A stretch of 64,000 nt of DNA from CAVXHV01 sp963761445 (lineage in GTDB: Bacteria; Planctomycetota; Planctomycetia; Isosphaerales; Isosphaeraceae), in the NCBI GenBank assembly GCA_963761445.1, contig CAVXHV010000002.1, forward strand, positions 248,001 to 312,000. Reading direction: 5' to 3'. The notes under the pieces were generated by a model. It was not told the origin of the DNA, did no database searches, and was given only the letters and a program-made list of their open reading frames with translations. The position numbers and the translations under genes were made by a program. Positions 18,198 through 27,505 of this stretch are shown here, piece by piece; the stretch's first letter is position 1, and each line of letters starts with the position of its first letter.

Positions 18198-19305
18198 TGT
18201 TGGTGGGATTGTTGGCTTTTCCTGCGCGCGCCTGAGGCTCGCCGCCAATCCTCTCGATCAGCGCGCTGGCGCCGGCCGTGGCGACTTGCGTGTCTTGCTC
18301 GCCGGTGCCGCCCCCGACACCGATCGCGCCGATGACCTGGCCGTCGACAACGACCGGCACACCGCCGCCGAGACTCGTGATCTTTCCTCCGCTGGCCGAA
18401 GCAGCCAGTTGCAGGCCCAGATTGAGTAGCGGGTCCGGCAGTGGAGCACCCGCCGGGATCGGTCCGCTGCTCTGCCGGAAGGTGGCAGCCGATGTTGCCT
18501 TCGTGATCGCGGTATAGCCGCTGGCAGGGCGGGCACCATCCATTCTCTCGAATGCGATCATGTGTCCGCCGTCGTCGACCACAGCGATATTCACCTTGAG
18601 CTTGAGCGCATTCGCCTTGGTCTCGGCAGCCGCGATGAGCACCCGTGCCCCGGATAATGTCAGCCGCACCTGGTTGCGCAGCACAAGCGGCCCACTCCCC
18701 ACGTCGCCTGAGTCTGGCCCACCACCACCGCCGAAGAACTTGTCGAGGATGGCCTTTCCGGGAAGCTCTCCTGCCCGCTGTGCCAAGAGCAGGGACTGAT
18801 TGATCGCGGCGACTCCCCGCTTGAGGCCCTCGTCGTAGTTCCCCTCGCGAAATCCCTCGATAAAGGCCGTCCGGATCACGTCGCGCTGCCGCTTCATCGT
18901 CTCGCCCAGCAGCTTGTGCGAGACCAAGACCTGGATCTTCCTTTCGTTTTTAGTGATCAGGATGAAAACCCCTTCGAGCCCCGCCTCTTTGGCCATGCGC
19001 GGTGCTTCATCCTCGATCGCTTTGCCGCGCAGAGTCTCCAGCGTGGCGATCGTCGTCGGCACCCCGGTTCTGCTCTCGAGGTCGCGAAGCGCGTTGCGCG
19101 CCTTGGTGATCGCCTCGGCCCCAAAGAGCTCGGCCGCATCGCGAAGATTCGAGCTCCTCGTCTCCTCGACCGGCGTGGCCAGTCCGCGCTTGGGTGCCTG
19201 GGCCGCCGCTGGTTCCGCCGGCCAGGCCGCCACAATAGCCAGAGCGGCCGCCCATCCACACAGCGCCCGATGACGATCTCCGAGCGCCCGCACCGTTCGA
19301 ATCAT
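18187..19305 (-). CDS. TPM domain-GlcG/HbpS domain fusion, exported
   Basis: 372-residue exported protein. A signal peptide (WAAALAIVAAWPAEPAAAQA) is followed by a TPM domain (residues ~45-175: LESRTGVPTTIATLETL, GLEGVFILITKNERKIQVLVS, FREGNYDEGLKRGV), the YgcG-type fold linked to membrane or photosystem maintenance. After a Gly-rich linker comes a GlcG/HbpS domain (residues ~210-355: NIAVVDDGGHMIAFERMDGA, SLGGGVPVVVDGQVIGAIGVGG), a family associated with haem or small-molecule binding. ATG 19305 has a GAAGGA ribosome site ~10 bases upstream, so it is preferred over the longer open frame to 19404. It follows the esterase fusion gene on the same strand with no overlap from the preferred start. 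The pairing of domains is unusual. Confidence 0.75.
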   Translation of the reverse strand: MIRTVRALGDRHRALCGWAAALAIVAAWPAEPAAAQAPKRGLATPVEETRSSNLRDAAELFGAEAITKARNALRDLESRTGVPTTIATLETLRGKAIEDEAPRMAKEAGLEGVFILITKNERKIQVLVSHKLLGETMKRQRDVIRTAFIEGFREGNYDEGLKRGVAAINQSLLLAQRAGELPGKAILDKFFGGGGGPDSGDVGSGPLVLRNQVRLTLSGARVLIAAAETKANALKLKVNIAVVDDGGHMIAFERMDGARPASGYTAITKATSAATFRQSSGPIPAGAPLPDPLLNLGLQLAASASGGKITSLGGGVPVVVDGQVIGAIGVGGGTGEQDTQVATAGASALIERIGGEPQARAGKANNPTNTKD

Positions 19306-19376
19306 GATGGGATGATCCTTCTTCTCATTTGGCTCGAATCGGTGATCAGCCGGGCGAATCGATATCGCCCGGCAGT

Positions 19377-21491
19377 TCATGACTTGTGCTGCGCGAGCAT
19401 CCACTGGAGCAGCTCGGGGTCGTTGTAGGCGCGGTCCCAGCTATTGTGGCCCACGCCGCGATATTCCGTCAGCCTGGCGTGGATGCCTTCGCGCTCGAGC
19501 GCCTCGATCATGGCTCGGATGCCGAGCACCGTCGTGTCGCGGTCGGCGTCGCCGCAGAAGCTCCATACTGGCAGGTCCTTCATGCGTGCTGCCTGGTCCG
19601 GTCGGCCCGGACCGCAGATCGGCACAACCGCGGCGAACCTGGCGGGCTCTTCGGCCGCCAGCTCCCAGCTTCCTCGTCCGCCCATCGAGAGCCCGGTGAG
19701 CACGACCCGCCTGGGGTCGGTCGCGTAGGCGGTCATCACGTCGGCAAGCGCCCCGAGCGCGGCCTTGATGTCGGCTGAATTGGCCGCCCAGGTCTCACGA
19801 GCCTGCGGAAAGACCACAATGGCCGGCAGGCCACCCTGGTGCACGATCGCCGGGCCCAGACCCACCTGCGCCGGCACAATTCCATCCTGCCCCCGCTCCC
19901 CGCGGCCATGAAGGAACAGCACGACCGGGTAAATCCGCGAGCCGTTGTAACCCTGGGGAACGTAGACCGTGTACTTCCGCTCGCCTTGCTCGGTCTTGAC
20001 CGTCTTCAGGTGGAAGCCGGGGCTCGTCGGATTCTCGGCCGTGGGCGTCGGCAGCTCTTGAATCATCACGTCCTTGAATTGCACTTCCATCGGCCCGCCG
20101 GCGTGGATCTGCACCGCAAGCAAACCAGACCGGGCGACGCTCGAATCGGTTTCGTGATAGTCGACCGACAATGCGCCCCCCAGACCGAGAGTGATATGAT
20201 CGCCCATCGCTCGAACCGTATAGTGGTTCCAGTCGGTCTTGTGCAGCGCTTTCTTGGCGTTTTCGGATGACTGCACCAGAATCTTGTTCCGCCGCGATTC
20301 GTCGTAGAGGCAGCCCCAGAACCCTTCGCCAATATCCGCCTGATAGCCCGACATCTCGCGATTCGGCACGCGCACGCTGCGAAACTGCACGCCGCTGTTG
20401 CCCTTGCCGTCCAGCATCCGGAAGTTAAGCGCCAGCATGAAGTCGCCATACGGGCGAGTCGTCGCCAGGAATTCGTTGTGCTTGATCCCGGGAGAGCGGC
20501 CGATGAGCATTCCGTCGGCGACCGACCAGAGGTCCTTATCACCTTCCCAGCCAGTCAGGTCCTTGACCGCGACCAGCGGCGTGAAGCCGGCGATTTCGGT
20601 CACCGCCGGAAGGCCGGTCAAGAGCCGTGCCCAGCGGGTGATGATCGTCGCCGTATACGTTCCACCGATGTCGCCCGTGCCGCCGGGACTGCTCGCGTAA
20701 CTGCCGTCCGATCGGCGGCAGCTCTTGACAAACGACAGCAAGCGTTCGACGTCAGGCTTTTCGCCGAGCATGAAAAGCGCCCGCATCACCCGGTACGACG
20801 CGCCGAGGTCTGGCGGTCCGTCCTCCCTGGACCAGCCCCCGTCGTGCTGCCCGGCCTTGATCGCACTGATGATCGCATCACGGTTTTCCAGCTTCATGCC
20901 CATGCGCAAGATCGCCGCGGCGCAGCCTCCCGTTGCATAAGCCTTGCCCGCACCCTTGCCGAACGTGCCGTCGGGCTCGCGAAGCTTGTTGATCTCCTCC
21001 AGCCAGCGCGGAAAATCGGCTGACGGTGTATGAACCGCTTCCAGGCCCGCAATCGCCATCCTGACTTCCTCGAACGTCTTGGCGTTCTTGCCGAGATACC
21101 CGATCGCCGCCTTGACCAGCTCTGCATCGGCGATTTTGAGCTCCGATGCAGCCATCAGGCCGACGGCCGTCGTGACGACGTCGGGCTTGCCTCCCGGCTC
21201 GGGGGCAAAGCCGCCGCTCGAATCGCGGCACGACTTGACGTAATGCACGCAGCTCAGAATGTCCGGTACCGAGCCGCCCACGTGCAACAAGATCTTCAGG
21301 CCCGAATTGGTCGCACCCAGACTCGATTTTTGACCGGCCTTGGCGGCAAAGCCCCCATCCTTGTTCTGGTGGGCGGCCGCGTAGGCCGCCGTCTGGAGAT
21401 ATTCGGCCGGCGTCTGCGCATGGGCCGGAAGTGCGGCAAAACCGATTGCGATGGCGGAAACCGCCGCGAACAAGCCGGTTCTCGTGAACAT
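19377..21491 (-). CDS. Terpene-cyclase-like repeat + DUF1080 + esterase fusion protein
   Basis: Exported 704-residue three-part protein. After the signal peptide (GLFAAVSAIAIGFAALPAHAQ), residues ~30-310 are prenyltransferase/squalene-oxidase-type toroid repeats (DGGFAAKAGQ, SGGFAPEPGG, DGTFGKGAG, DGGWSREDG, DGSYASSPGG). Residues ~320-480 are a DUF1080 / 3-keto-disaccharide hydrolase jelly-roll (LWSVADGMLIG, NSGVQFRS, GYQADIGEGFWG, DWNHYTVRAMGD). Residues ~500-704 are an alpha/beta-hydrolase esterase: oxyanion region LFLHGRGERG, nucleophile elbow GLSMGGRGSW, late Asp (GDADRDT) and His (GVGHNSW). ATG 21491 places the signal peptide correctly. Probably periplasmic glycan or ester catabolism; the exact reaction is unknown. 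Confidence 0.8.
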   Translation of the reverse strand: MFTRTGLFAAVSAIAIGFAALPAHAQTPAEYLQTAAYAAAHQNKDGGFAAKAGQKSSLGATNSGLKILLHVGGSVPDILSCVHYVKSCRDSSGGFAPEPGGKPDVVTTAVGLMAASELKIADAELVKAAIGYLGKNAKTFEEVRMAIAGLEAVHTPSADFPRWLEEINKLREPDGTFGKGAGKAYATGGCAAAILRMGMKLENRDAIISAIKAGQHDGGWSREDGPPDLGASYRVMRALFMLGEKPDVERLLSFVKSCRRSDGSYASSPGGTGDIGGTYTATIITRWARLLTGLPAVTEIAGFTPLVAVKDLTGWEGDKDLWSVADGMLIGRSPGIKHNEFLATTRPYGDFMLALNFRMLDGKGNSGVQFRSVRVPNREMSGYQADIGEGFWGCLYDESRRNKILVQSSENAKKALHKTDWNHYTVRAMGDHITLGLGGALSVDYHETDSSVARSGLLAVQIHAGGPMEVQFKDVMIQELPTPTAENPTSPGFHLKTVKTEQGERKYTVYVPQGYNGSRIYPVVLFLHGRGERGQDGIVPAQVGLGPAIVHQGGLPAIVVFPQARETWAANSADIKAALGALADVMTAYATDPRRVVLTGLSMGGRGSWELAAEEPARFAAVVPICGPGRPDQAARMKDLPVWSFCGDADRDTTVLGIRAMIEALEREGIHARLTEYRGVGHNSWDRAYNDPELLQWMLAQHKS

Positions 21492-21632
21492 GGGTAAAGA
21501 GCTCCCGGGGAGGGCGATGCATGCGAAGGATTGCCAGCCACCCAGTCTGCCAGGCAAGCGCCAGCCTGGCAACAGCCTGATGGTCCACTCGCCGATCGGG
21601 CCAGAAAGTGCGTTGTTTGCGCCGGCGCCGGC

Positions 21633-21848
21633 TCAAACCACGCTTTCCAGAAGTGCGACCAGCGCTTCGATCTGGACCGGTTTGATCAGGTGGTGGTTGA
21701 ATCCTTCTTCACGCGAGTATCGGCCGCCGTCTTCCTGTCCGTAGCCGGTGATCGCGATGATGGTCGCGTCCCGGACACCTTCCTCTCGTCTCAGCCTTCT
21801 GGCGACTTCATACCCGTCGATGCCGGGTAGGCCGAGATCGAGAAGCAC
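21633..21848 (-). CDS. Receiver-domain end of the hybrid histidine kinase (frame-split)
   Basis: Completes the response-regulator domain begun in 21791-23188. Adding one G at the GGG run 21855-21857 gives RFDPEVVLLDLGLPGIDGYEVARRL; the Asp of LLDLG is the phospho-acceptor, ITGYG holds the switch Thr and IKPVQ the conserved Lys. It ends with a short helix ALVALLESVV. It is not an independent gene. Confidence 0.75.
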   Translation of the reverse strand: MLLDLGLPGIDGYEVARRLRREEGVRDATIIAITGYGQEDGGRYSREEGFNHHLIKPVQIEALVALLESVV

Positions 21849-23188
21849 GACTTCGGGTCGAAGCGCCGGGCCGCTTCGATGGCGGTGTGCCCGTCGTTCA
21901 CGGCCTGCGCCTCGTAGCCGAAACGCGACAGCAGTGTGGTGAGTGCCCGCGAGAGATCGACATTGTCATCCACGACCAGAATCCGGTGGGCGCTCCGCTT
22001 GGCAACGGGCGCATGCAAGGGTTCCACCGCGGCGGGCTGTGCGCGTCTGGCAGCCGGCAGCCGTACCACGAACTCGCTCCCTCTGCCCGGCCCGTCACTC
22101 GAGGCGGTGACGTTCCCGCCGTGCAGCTCGGCGAGCGCCTTGACCATGGTCAGCCCGATGCCCAGACCCCCCTCGGTCCGGGCGAGCGACCGATCTCCCT
22201 GCTTGAAGAGATCGAACACGTGCGGGAGCAGTTCCGGTGGGATCCCCTGCCCTCGGTCGCGCACGCTGATCAAGACCTCGCCGTCCTGCCGGGCTGCGCA
22301 CAAGCGAATGTAGCTTCCTTCCTCGGAATACTGGATGGCGTTCGTGAGCAGGCTGGTCACCATCTGCTGCAGCCGCGCGGGATCGCCGTCGACCCAGAGC
22401 GATCCCCGCTCGAGAGAAACGGCAATCTGATGTCCCTTGGTCGCGAGCAAGTACTGGATCGAATCGACCGCCTGATCCATCGCCGATGACGCCTCGAACT
22501 CTTCTTTGCGCAACTCGATCTTGCCCTGGGTCACGCGCGAGACGTCCAGCAGGTCGTCGATCAGCCGCGCGAGCTGCTTGATGTTTCTCTCGATGGCATT
22601 CCGGCTCCATTCCAGGTCGTCAGGGTCGGACGAACGGGCCGAGATTGCCGCGGCGCCGCTCAAGGCCGCCAGCGGGTTGCGCAGCTCGTGCGCCAGCATC
22701 GCCAGAAACTCGTCCTTCCGCCGCGACGCTTCGCGAAGCGCTTCGGCCTGCCGCCGCAACTCAGCCTCCAGCGGTTTCCTTGCGGTGATCTCGCGGACAA
22801 GGGCCATCTCACTCCCTCGCCGCACCTCCGCCTCGCTCTGCGCGGTCTTTCGCGACCGATGAAGCGACTCCATGAGCGCGCTGCACAGGAGACACTGCCC
22901 GGTGAAGATGAGCATGCGCATCAAGTTGGGAGTGGAGAACTCCCCCGGCCAGGTGAAGATAAGAATGGCCGAGACCGCGAACAACCCCGGGCCGAGCCCG
23001 CCATACCACGCAGCGACCAGCACCGAAAACGACAGCAATAGCTGAATCGTCCCAGGCGCCTGAACGAGCGTGGGAAACGCGATGAGCACGATGAACGCGC
23101 CCAGGACCGCCAGCGCCGCGACCCCGTACCGCTTCCACCGCGCGCGCTGGCCAAGAGCGCTTGTGCTCGACGCCTCGTTCATGCTCAT
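21791..23188 (-). CDS. Hybrid sensor histidine kinase
   Basis: Two-component sensor with four hydrophobic segments at ~25-105 (AALAVLGAFIVLIAFPTL, LLLSFSVLVAAWYGG, AVSAILIFTW, MLIFTGQCLLCSAL), resembling the KdpD-type DUF4118 membrane region. Then a coiled linker, the HisKA H-box with H167 (AMLAHELRNPLAAL), N-box (SLLTNAIQYSEEG), G1 (VRDRGQGIP), G2 (GLGIGLTMVKALAELHGG), and the start of a receiver domain (ILVVDDN). The frame is lost near 21857; the receiver continues at 21633-21848. No partner regulator gene is adjacent, so output may be by phosphorelay or regulatory receiver. Signal unknown. Confidence 0.85.
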   Translation of the reverse strand: MSMNEASSTSALGQRARWKRYGVAALAVLGAFIVLIAFPTLVQAPGTIQLLLSFSVLVAAWYGGLGPGLFAVSAILIFTWPGEFSTPNLMRMLIFTGQCLLCSALMESLHRSRKTAQSEAEVRRGSEMALVREITARKPLEAELRRQAEALREASRRKDEFLAMLAHELRNPLAALSGAAAISARSSDPDDLEWSRNAIERNIKQLARLIDDLLDVSRVTQGKIELRKEEFEASSAMDQAVDSIQYLLATKGHQIAVSLERGSLWVDGDPARLQQMVTSLLTNAIQYSEEGSYIRLCAARQDGEVLISVRDRGQGIPPELLPHVFDLFKQGDRSLARTEGGLGIGLTMVKALAELHGGNVTASSDGPGRGSEFVVRLPAARRAQPAAVEPLHAPVAKRSAHRILVVDDNVDLSRALTTLLSRFGYEAQAVNDGHTAIEAARRFDPKSCFSISAYPASTGMKSPEG

Positions 23189-23370
23189 GGCATTCGCCTG
23201 GCGGGCAATCTCCGATTCATCGACCCGATCGGGAAATGTCTGTCGCTACCAGATTAACCCAGCCGGCTCGCGGAGTACATGGGTGCCCATTCCTTGACGC
23301 GTGCGTTCTCTTCTAAGAAATTCGGCGCAACGCCGCGGTGCGCCGCTTGTTTCTCGTGCACCAGGAACGC

Positions 23371-25596
23371 TTAGCCGGCAATGATCGGAGCCGACGTGCT
23401 CGCAAGGAAGTGCTTGCTCCCCTCATACCTGGCGACGAATCGTCCGCTCTGGGCGGCCCTTGCCCGAAGCACCAGCACGGCCGTGCCGTTCTTCAGCTTC
23501 GCGCTGCCGATCGCGCGCCCGTTCTTGCGGAAAACGACCGTGCCGGTAGGCTGAATCAGCGCGCTTTCGGTCGCCGTCGTGGCGACCAGGATATACTCAG
23601 TCTGGCCGTTCGATTTGAGCTGGCTGCTCAAGCTGAGCAACACCGTCACCGTCGGCAGCGCATTCACCTTCTGCGCCAGGACCGGGCTCACCGACGACAG
23701 GTCGTTGGCAGCACCACTGTAGATAGCTTGAATTCGTGCAACGCCTGCCGGCAGCGAGCTGATCGATATGCTCGCCGTCCCCGACCCCCCTAACGACACG
23801 GTTCCCAGAAGCTTCTTGCCCCGGCGGAACGTGACGCTGCCCGCCGTCACAGGCCCGATCCCATTGACCACCGACGCCGTCAGCGTGACTGTCTGGCCCA
23901 GCATGCTCGGGTTCGGGCTGCTCGCGATCCTCGTTGCAGTCGGGAACGGAACGACCGTCTGCGTGATGATCGGGCTGCTCGAGCCCACGTTTCCCGCCGT
24001 GGCGTTGTAAGCCGCGCTGAACGCGAATGTTCCGACGGGAAGGGAAGTCGTCGTGTAACTCGCCGTGCCGTCATCAACCGGAACCGTTGCGACCACCGTC
24101 GAGCCCTGCAGGAAGTTGACCGTTCCCACCAGGACGGGCGCAGTCCGCGTGCTGACGCTCGCCGTGAAGGTCACCGGCTGGCCCGGGTAGCTCGTTTTGG
24201 CCGAGCTCGAGACACCGGTCGTGGTCAGCGACTGCAAGGGCGCGAGCTTCACCACGGTCTGCCCGGTGCTGACCAGGAATGGAACACCGTCAAGCACCGC
24301 CTGGCCGCCGATCACGTTCCCGAACGTGTTCTGCACCACCGGCGCCTGAATCACCGAGAATAAGTCCGATTCCTCGTAGCTGAAGCCAATGGAAGCCGCC
24401 AGCGTGCTGAAACCCAGATTCACGCCGCTCGTGGCGTCCGTGTCGACGAGCTGTGTGTACTGGCTTCCCGCCTCGGTGCCGTTGAGCGTGACCAGAAAGG
24501 TCGATCCCGATTGAAAAACAGCGGGCCCGGCAAACGACCAGGTGCCCAAACCCCCGAAGGTCCCCAAGGAATTGACCAGCAGCGACCCCGCGCTGATCGT
24601 GCCGTTCACCTCGAGCGACCCCTTGGCCGCCGTGATCCCCCCTGCCCCCTGAAAATTGATCGACCCGATCGTCAAGCTGCCGGATCCGTCCATGATGAAC
24701 TGCCCGGTGCCGGCGATCAGCCCGCCGAAATCGTCGGTCGTCGAAATCGGAACGAGCACGGTCAGGCTCGTTGTGTCTCCGGCCGCGGTTGTTCCGTCGA
24801 GGTTGATGTACCCAGTGCCGGTGATCGAGCGCACGCCTGCGGAGACGTCATCGGCAATGATCAACCCCGCGTTCGGCGAGACGTCGAAGTTGACGGCATT
24901 CAAGGTGACGGTTTCGCCCAGCGTCATCGACCCGCCCGCCACCGAGACCGGAACGGGCAATCGAAGCGCAGTCGTCGGGAACGAGATGCTCGACGTGTCG
25001 ACCAGAAGCTGACCGCCGCCCGTCTTGGTCATCGAGCCTTGTAGGCCCAACAGAAACCCGGTCGGCGAGGTCGTGGTGCCAAGCTGGAGCATGCTTCCGC
25101 TCTGAGTGTAAATCGTGGCGCCCGGGGCCAGGTTCATCCCCGAGAGCTCCAGTTCGGTCACCGCACCATTGGCTGCTGATGTGAACGGATTATTGAGCGA
25201 CAGCGTCTGCTCGATCGTCACCGGCGTGCCGGTGAACGTGTACGAGTCGTCGATCGTGAGCGAATTGAGCGGCATGTTCAGAAAAGTGAAGTCGAAATCG
25301 ATGGTCTTCGAGGAGCCTTTCGGCAAGATCGCCTGCGGCGGGAACTCGACATCCGAGTACGCCGTCGGCGTTCCCGGCTCCTGGGCTTTGAGAGCAGAGT
25401 CGTAGTGCGACCAGTTCATCGCATCATTCCACGTCGTGCCGTCGCCAAGGGCCGACCATGTGTACGTGGTCAGTGCCAGGCGCCGCTCGAGCCCCTCGAC
25501 GCCCGGCAACAGCCGGGTGCGGGTGCGACCAGGCCCTACCACAAGCCCCAGCGCCCCTCGCACCGCGGCCAAGAAGGAAGTTCCCTTGGTGTGCAT
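23371..25596 (-). CDS. Exported repeat protein: autotransporter-like strands plus Ig-like repeats, LEPR-XLL motif
   Basis: 741 residues. The basic N-terminus holds GVEGLERRLALTT, a LEPR-XLL-type motif. The middle (~60-400) is strand-rich and resembles passenger beta-helix repeats (GGGQLLVDTSSISF, GTGYINLDGTT, LTIGSINFQGAGGITAAKG). Residues ~450-741 hold three Ig-like Big_5-type repeats, each with SYPGQPVTFTASV / SMLGQTVTLTASV, GTVNFLQGS / GSVTFRRGK, and a YNAT or YSG closing strand. It is probably cell-surface or secreted and structural or adhesive. No catalytic motif is seen. It reads as one intact frame, which is notable among its neighbours. Confidence 0.75.
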   Translation of the reverse strand: MHTKGTSFLAAVRGALGLVVGPGRTRTRLLPGVEGLERRLALTTYTWSALGDGTTWNDAMNWSHYDSALKAQEPGTPTAYSDVEFPPQAILPKGSSKTIDFDFTFLNMPLNSLTIDDSYTFTGTPVTIEQTLSLNNPFTSAANGAVTELELSGMNLAPGATIYTQSGSMLQLGTTTSPTGFLLGLQGSMTKTGGGQLLVDTSSISFPTTALRLPVPVSVAGGSMTLGETVTLNAVNFDVSPNAGLIIADDVSAGVRSITGTGYINLDGTTAAGDTTSLTVLVPISTTDDFGGLIAGTGQFIMDGSGSLTIGSINFQGAGGITAAKGSLEVNGTISAGSLLVNSLGTFGGLGTWSFAGPAVFQSGSTFLVTLNGTEAGSQYTQLVDTDATSGVNLGFSTLAASIGFSYEESDLFSVIQAPVVQNTFGNVIGGQAVLDGVPFLVSTGQTVVKLAPLQSLTTTGVSSSAKTSYPGQPVTFTASVSTRTAPVLVGTVNFLQGSTVVATVPVDDGTASYTTTSLPVGTFAFSAAYNATAGNVGSSSPIITQTVVPFPTATRIASSPNPSMLGQTVTLTASVVNGIGPVTAGSVTFRRGKKLLGTVSLGGSGTASISISSLPAGVARIQAIYSGAANDLSSVSPVLAQKVNALPTVTVLLSLSSQLKSNGQTEYILVATTATESALIQPTGTVVFRKNGRAIGSAKLKNGTAVLVLRARAAQSGRFVARYEGSKHFLASTSAPIIAG

Positions 25597-25860
25597 GCCC
25601 GCGAGGTCCTTTCCCTGAGGACTTCGGAACGATCGAGCGTTCCGTCTTTCCTACCTGCTTCCGAGTCGATCCGCCGTGCTCAAAGAACCCTGATCTGTCG
25701 AGAGTGCATGCATAATATCATGCTGAGATCGGCTGGGGAAGCGGTCGGTCGGGAGAATCTCGTCTCGACAGAGCGGTGGGATGTCAAGCCTATGCGCCGC
25801 AGAGCTGGCTCGATTTAGCGCGCAAGGCAACGATTGCATTATTGTAGGGTGGGTGAAACC

Positions 25861-27355
25861 AGCCCTGTATAGGTGGTTAAACATTTTGATAAACTGCCTC
25901 TTCGCATGGATTTGAGGATTCCCAGGCAAGGAGGCCGCAATGATCTCAACCGACGTCTTTGTCCAATTCGTCGAGGATTCCCCTGTATGCGTGATGGTTC
26001 AGACTCTCTTGGAGAACGCCTTGTCGCCCACGACGGTCGACATGCTGTTTGAGCAGCACGCGGAGTTGCAGTACACCCGAACGCTTCTGTTCTCGGATAT
26101 CGTCAACCTGATGAGCGTTGTTGTTTGCGGCATCCGGCCTTCGATCAACTCTGCTTTCAAGAAGGTGGCCCCGAGCTTGGGGGTCACGAGGAAGGCGGTT
26201 TACGACAAGATCGACCGGGTTGAGACGACCACCAGCGCCGCCTTGGTGCGCCACTCGGCCTCTATACTCGGCGACATCATCGACGAACTCGGCAGCCGCA
26301 ATGAACCCTGGCTGACAGGGTATCGCGTTCGAATCCTCGACGGAAATCACTTGCCCGGAACCGAGCACCGGCTCAAGCCGCTCCGCTTTACTCGCGCCGG
26401 GGCTTTGCCCGGTCACTCTCTGGTGGTGCTTGACCCTGAGCGGATGCTGATCGTCGACGTCGTTCTCTGCGAGAATGGTCACGCTCAAGAGCGATCGATG
26501 ACGGATGCTATTTTGGAAAAGGTCCAGCCGGGCAATTTGTGGATCAAGGACCGCAATTTCTGCACCACGGGATTCCTCTTCGGGATCGCCAAGCGGGGCG
26601 CCGTGTTTGTGACACGGCAGCACGGTTCGCTTGGCTGGGAAGCCGTTGGCAAGCGGGTTGCCAAGGGGCGTTGCGAGACTGGCGAAGTCTTCGAGCAAAC
26701 CGTCCGTCTGACCAATGATGACGGTGAGGTCCTGTTTGCGCGGCGGGTCACCGTGGAGTTGGACAAGGAGACCCGAGACGGCGATTGCCCGATTCACATT
26801 TTGACCAACTTGACCCGGAAGCATGCCAATGCGATCAAGGTTGCCAACCTGTATCGGAATCGTTGGACACTGGAAACCGCCTTTCAAGAACTGGAAGCGT
26901 CGCTTAACGGCGAGATTAACACGCTGGGCTATCCCAAGGCCGCGCTTTTCGCGTTCAGCTTGGCGTTGGTCTCGTATAACGTGCTGAGCACAGTGAAGGC
27001 AGCCCTGCGCTCGGTTCATGGCGAGAAAGCGTCCAACGCGGAGATATCGGGGTACGATCTGGCCGAGGAGGTAGCGGGCACGTACCGGAGAATGATGATT
27101 GCGGTGCCGAAAGACGAATGGGTGGTGTTCCATGAGATGTCGCCGCAGGAACTCTGCCCTTTCCTGAAGAGACTGGCCGGCGCCGTTCGGCTATCGGAAT
27201 TCCGCAAGCAACCGCGGGGACCAAAGAAGCCGCGTCCCGAGCGGCAGTCCGGGGACAAGATCAAGCACGTGGCGACTGCCGAGCTCCTTGAAAAGCAGAG
27301 GGCGAAGGCACGAAAAAGTCAAAATTAGTGCACAACATATCATCTACACAGGGCT
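25861..27355 (+). mobile_element. Complete IS4-family insertion sequence with 14-bp direct flanks
   Basis: Ends are AGCCCTGT at 25861 and its complement ACAGGGCT at 27355, with imperfect similarity continuing inward (TATAGGTGG / TGTAGATGA). The 14-base sequence GGGTGGGTGAAACC lies directly outside both ends (25847-25860 and 27356-27369), which is the expected target-site duplication of the IS4 group (usually 10-13 bases, so 13 with one chance match). The element is about 1,495 bp and contains a single intact transposase, which suggests a recent insertion. Confidence 0.85.
25940..27328 (+). CDS. IS4-family transposase
   Basis: Full-length 462-residue DDE transposase. The triad is visible as D134 (RILDGNHLPG), D204 (LWIKDRNFCT) and E312 in YRNRWTLETAF, the IS4 YREK-type signature. 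An N-terminal helical DNA-binding region precedes it and a basic C-terminal tail (GPKKPRPERQSGDK) follows. ATG 25940 is preceded by AAGGAGG a few bases upstream. The gene is intact with no frame break and is the only gene of the element. Confidence 0.92.
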   Translation: MISTDVFVQFVEDSPVCVMVQTLLENALSPTTVDMLFEQHAELQYTRTLLFSDIVNLMSVVVCGIRPSINSAFKKVAPSLGVTRKAVYDKIDRVETTTSAALVRHSASILGDIIDELGSRNEPWLTGYRVRILDGNHLPGTEHRLKPLRFTRAGALPGHSLVVLDPERMLIVDVVLCENGHAQERSMTDAILEKVQPGNLWIKDRNFCTTGFLFGIAKRGAVFVTRQHGSLGWEAVGKRVAKGRCETGEVFEQTVRLTNDDGEVLFARRVTVELDKETRDGDCPIHILTNLTRKHANAIKVANLYRNRWTLETAFQELEASLNGEINTLGYPKAALFAFSLALVSYNVLSTVKAALRSVHGEKASNAEISGYDLAEEVAGTYRRMMIAVPKDEWVVFHEMSPQELCPFLKRLAGAVRLSEFRKQPRGPKKPRPERQSGDKIKHVATAELLEKQRAKARKSQN

Positions 27356-27408
27356 GGGTGGGTGAAACCCACCGACCTCGCGCCATTGGCGGTGGGTTTC
27401 ACCCACCC
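27356..27408. repeat. REP-like perfect palindrome interrupted by the IS
   Basis: Arms of 19 bases (27356-27374 and 27390-27408) are perfect inverted complements around a 15-base loop. The left arm GGGTGGGTGAAACC is duplicated at 25847-25860, so the IS landed inside this element. It resembles a dispersed REP/MITE-type hairpin. Confidence 0.8.
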
Positions 27409-27505
27409 TGCAAATGGCTCACCAGTGCCCGCTCGCGGTTTAACCAGGTGTGTCGTTCGCGTCAAGGGCCGGACTCGATCGGGTCTCACGCTCGCCCGAT
27501 CATGC

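Noticed and set aside
25946..27133. 395-codon frame opposite the IS4 transposase
   Set aside because: Antisense shadow of an intact transposase with a full catalytic triad.
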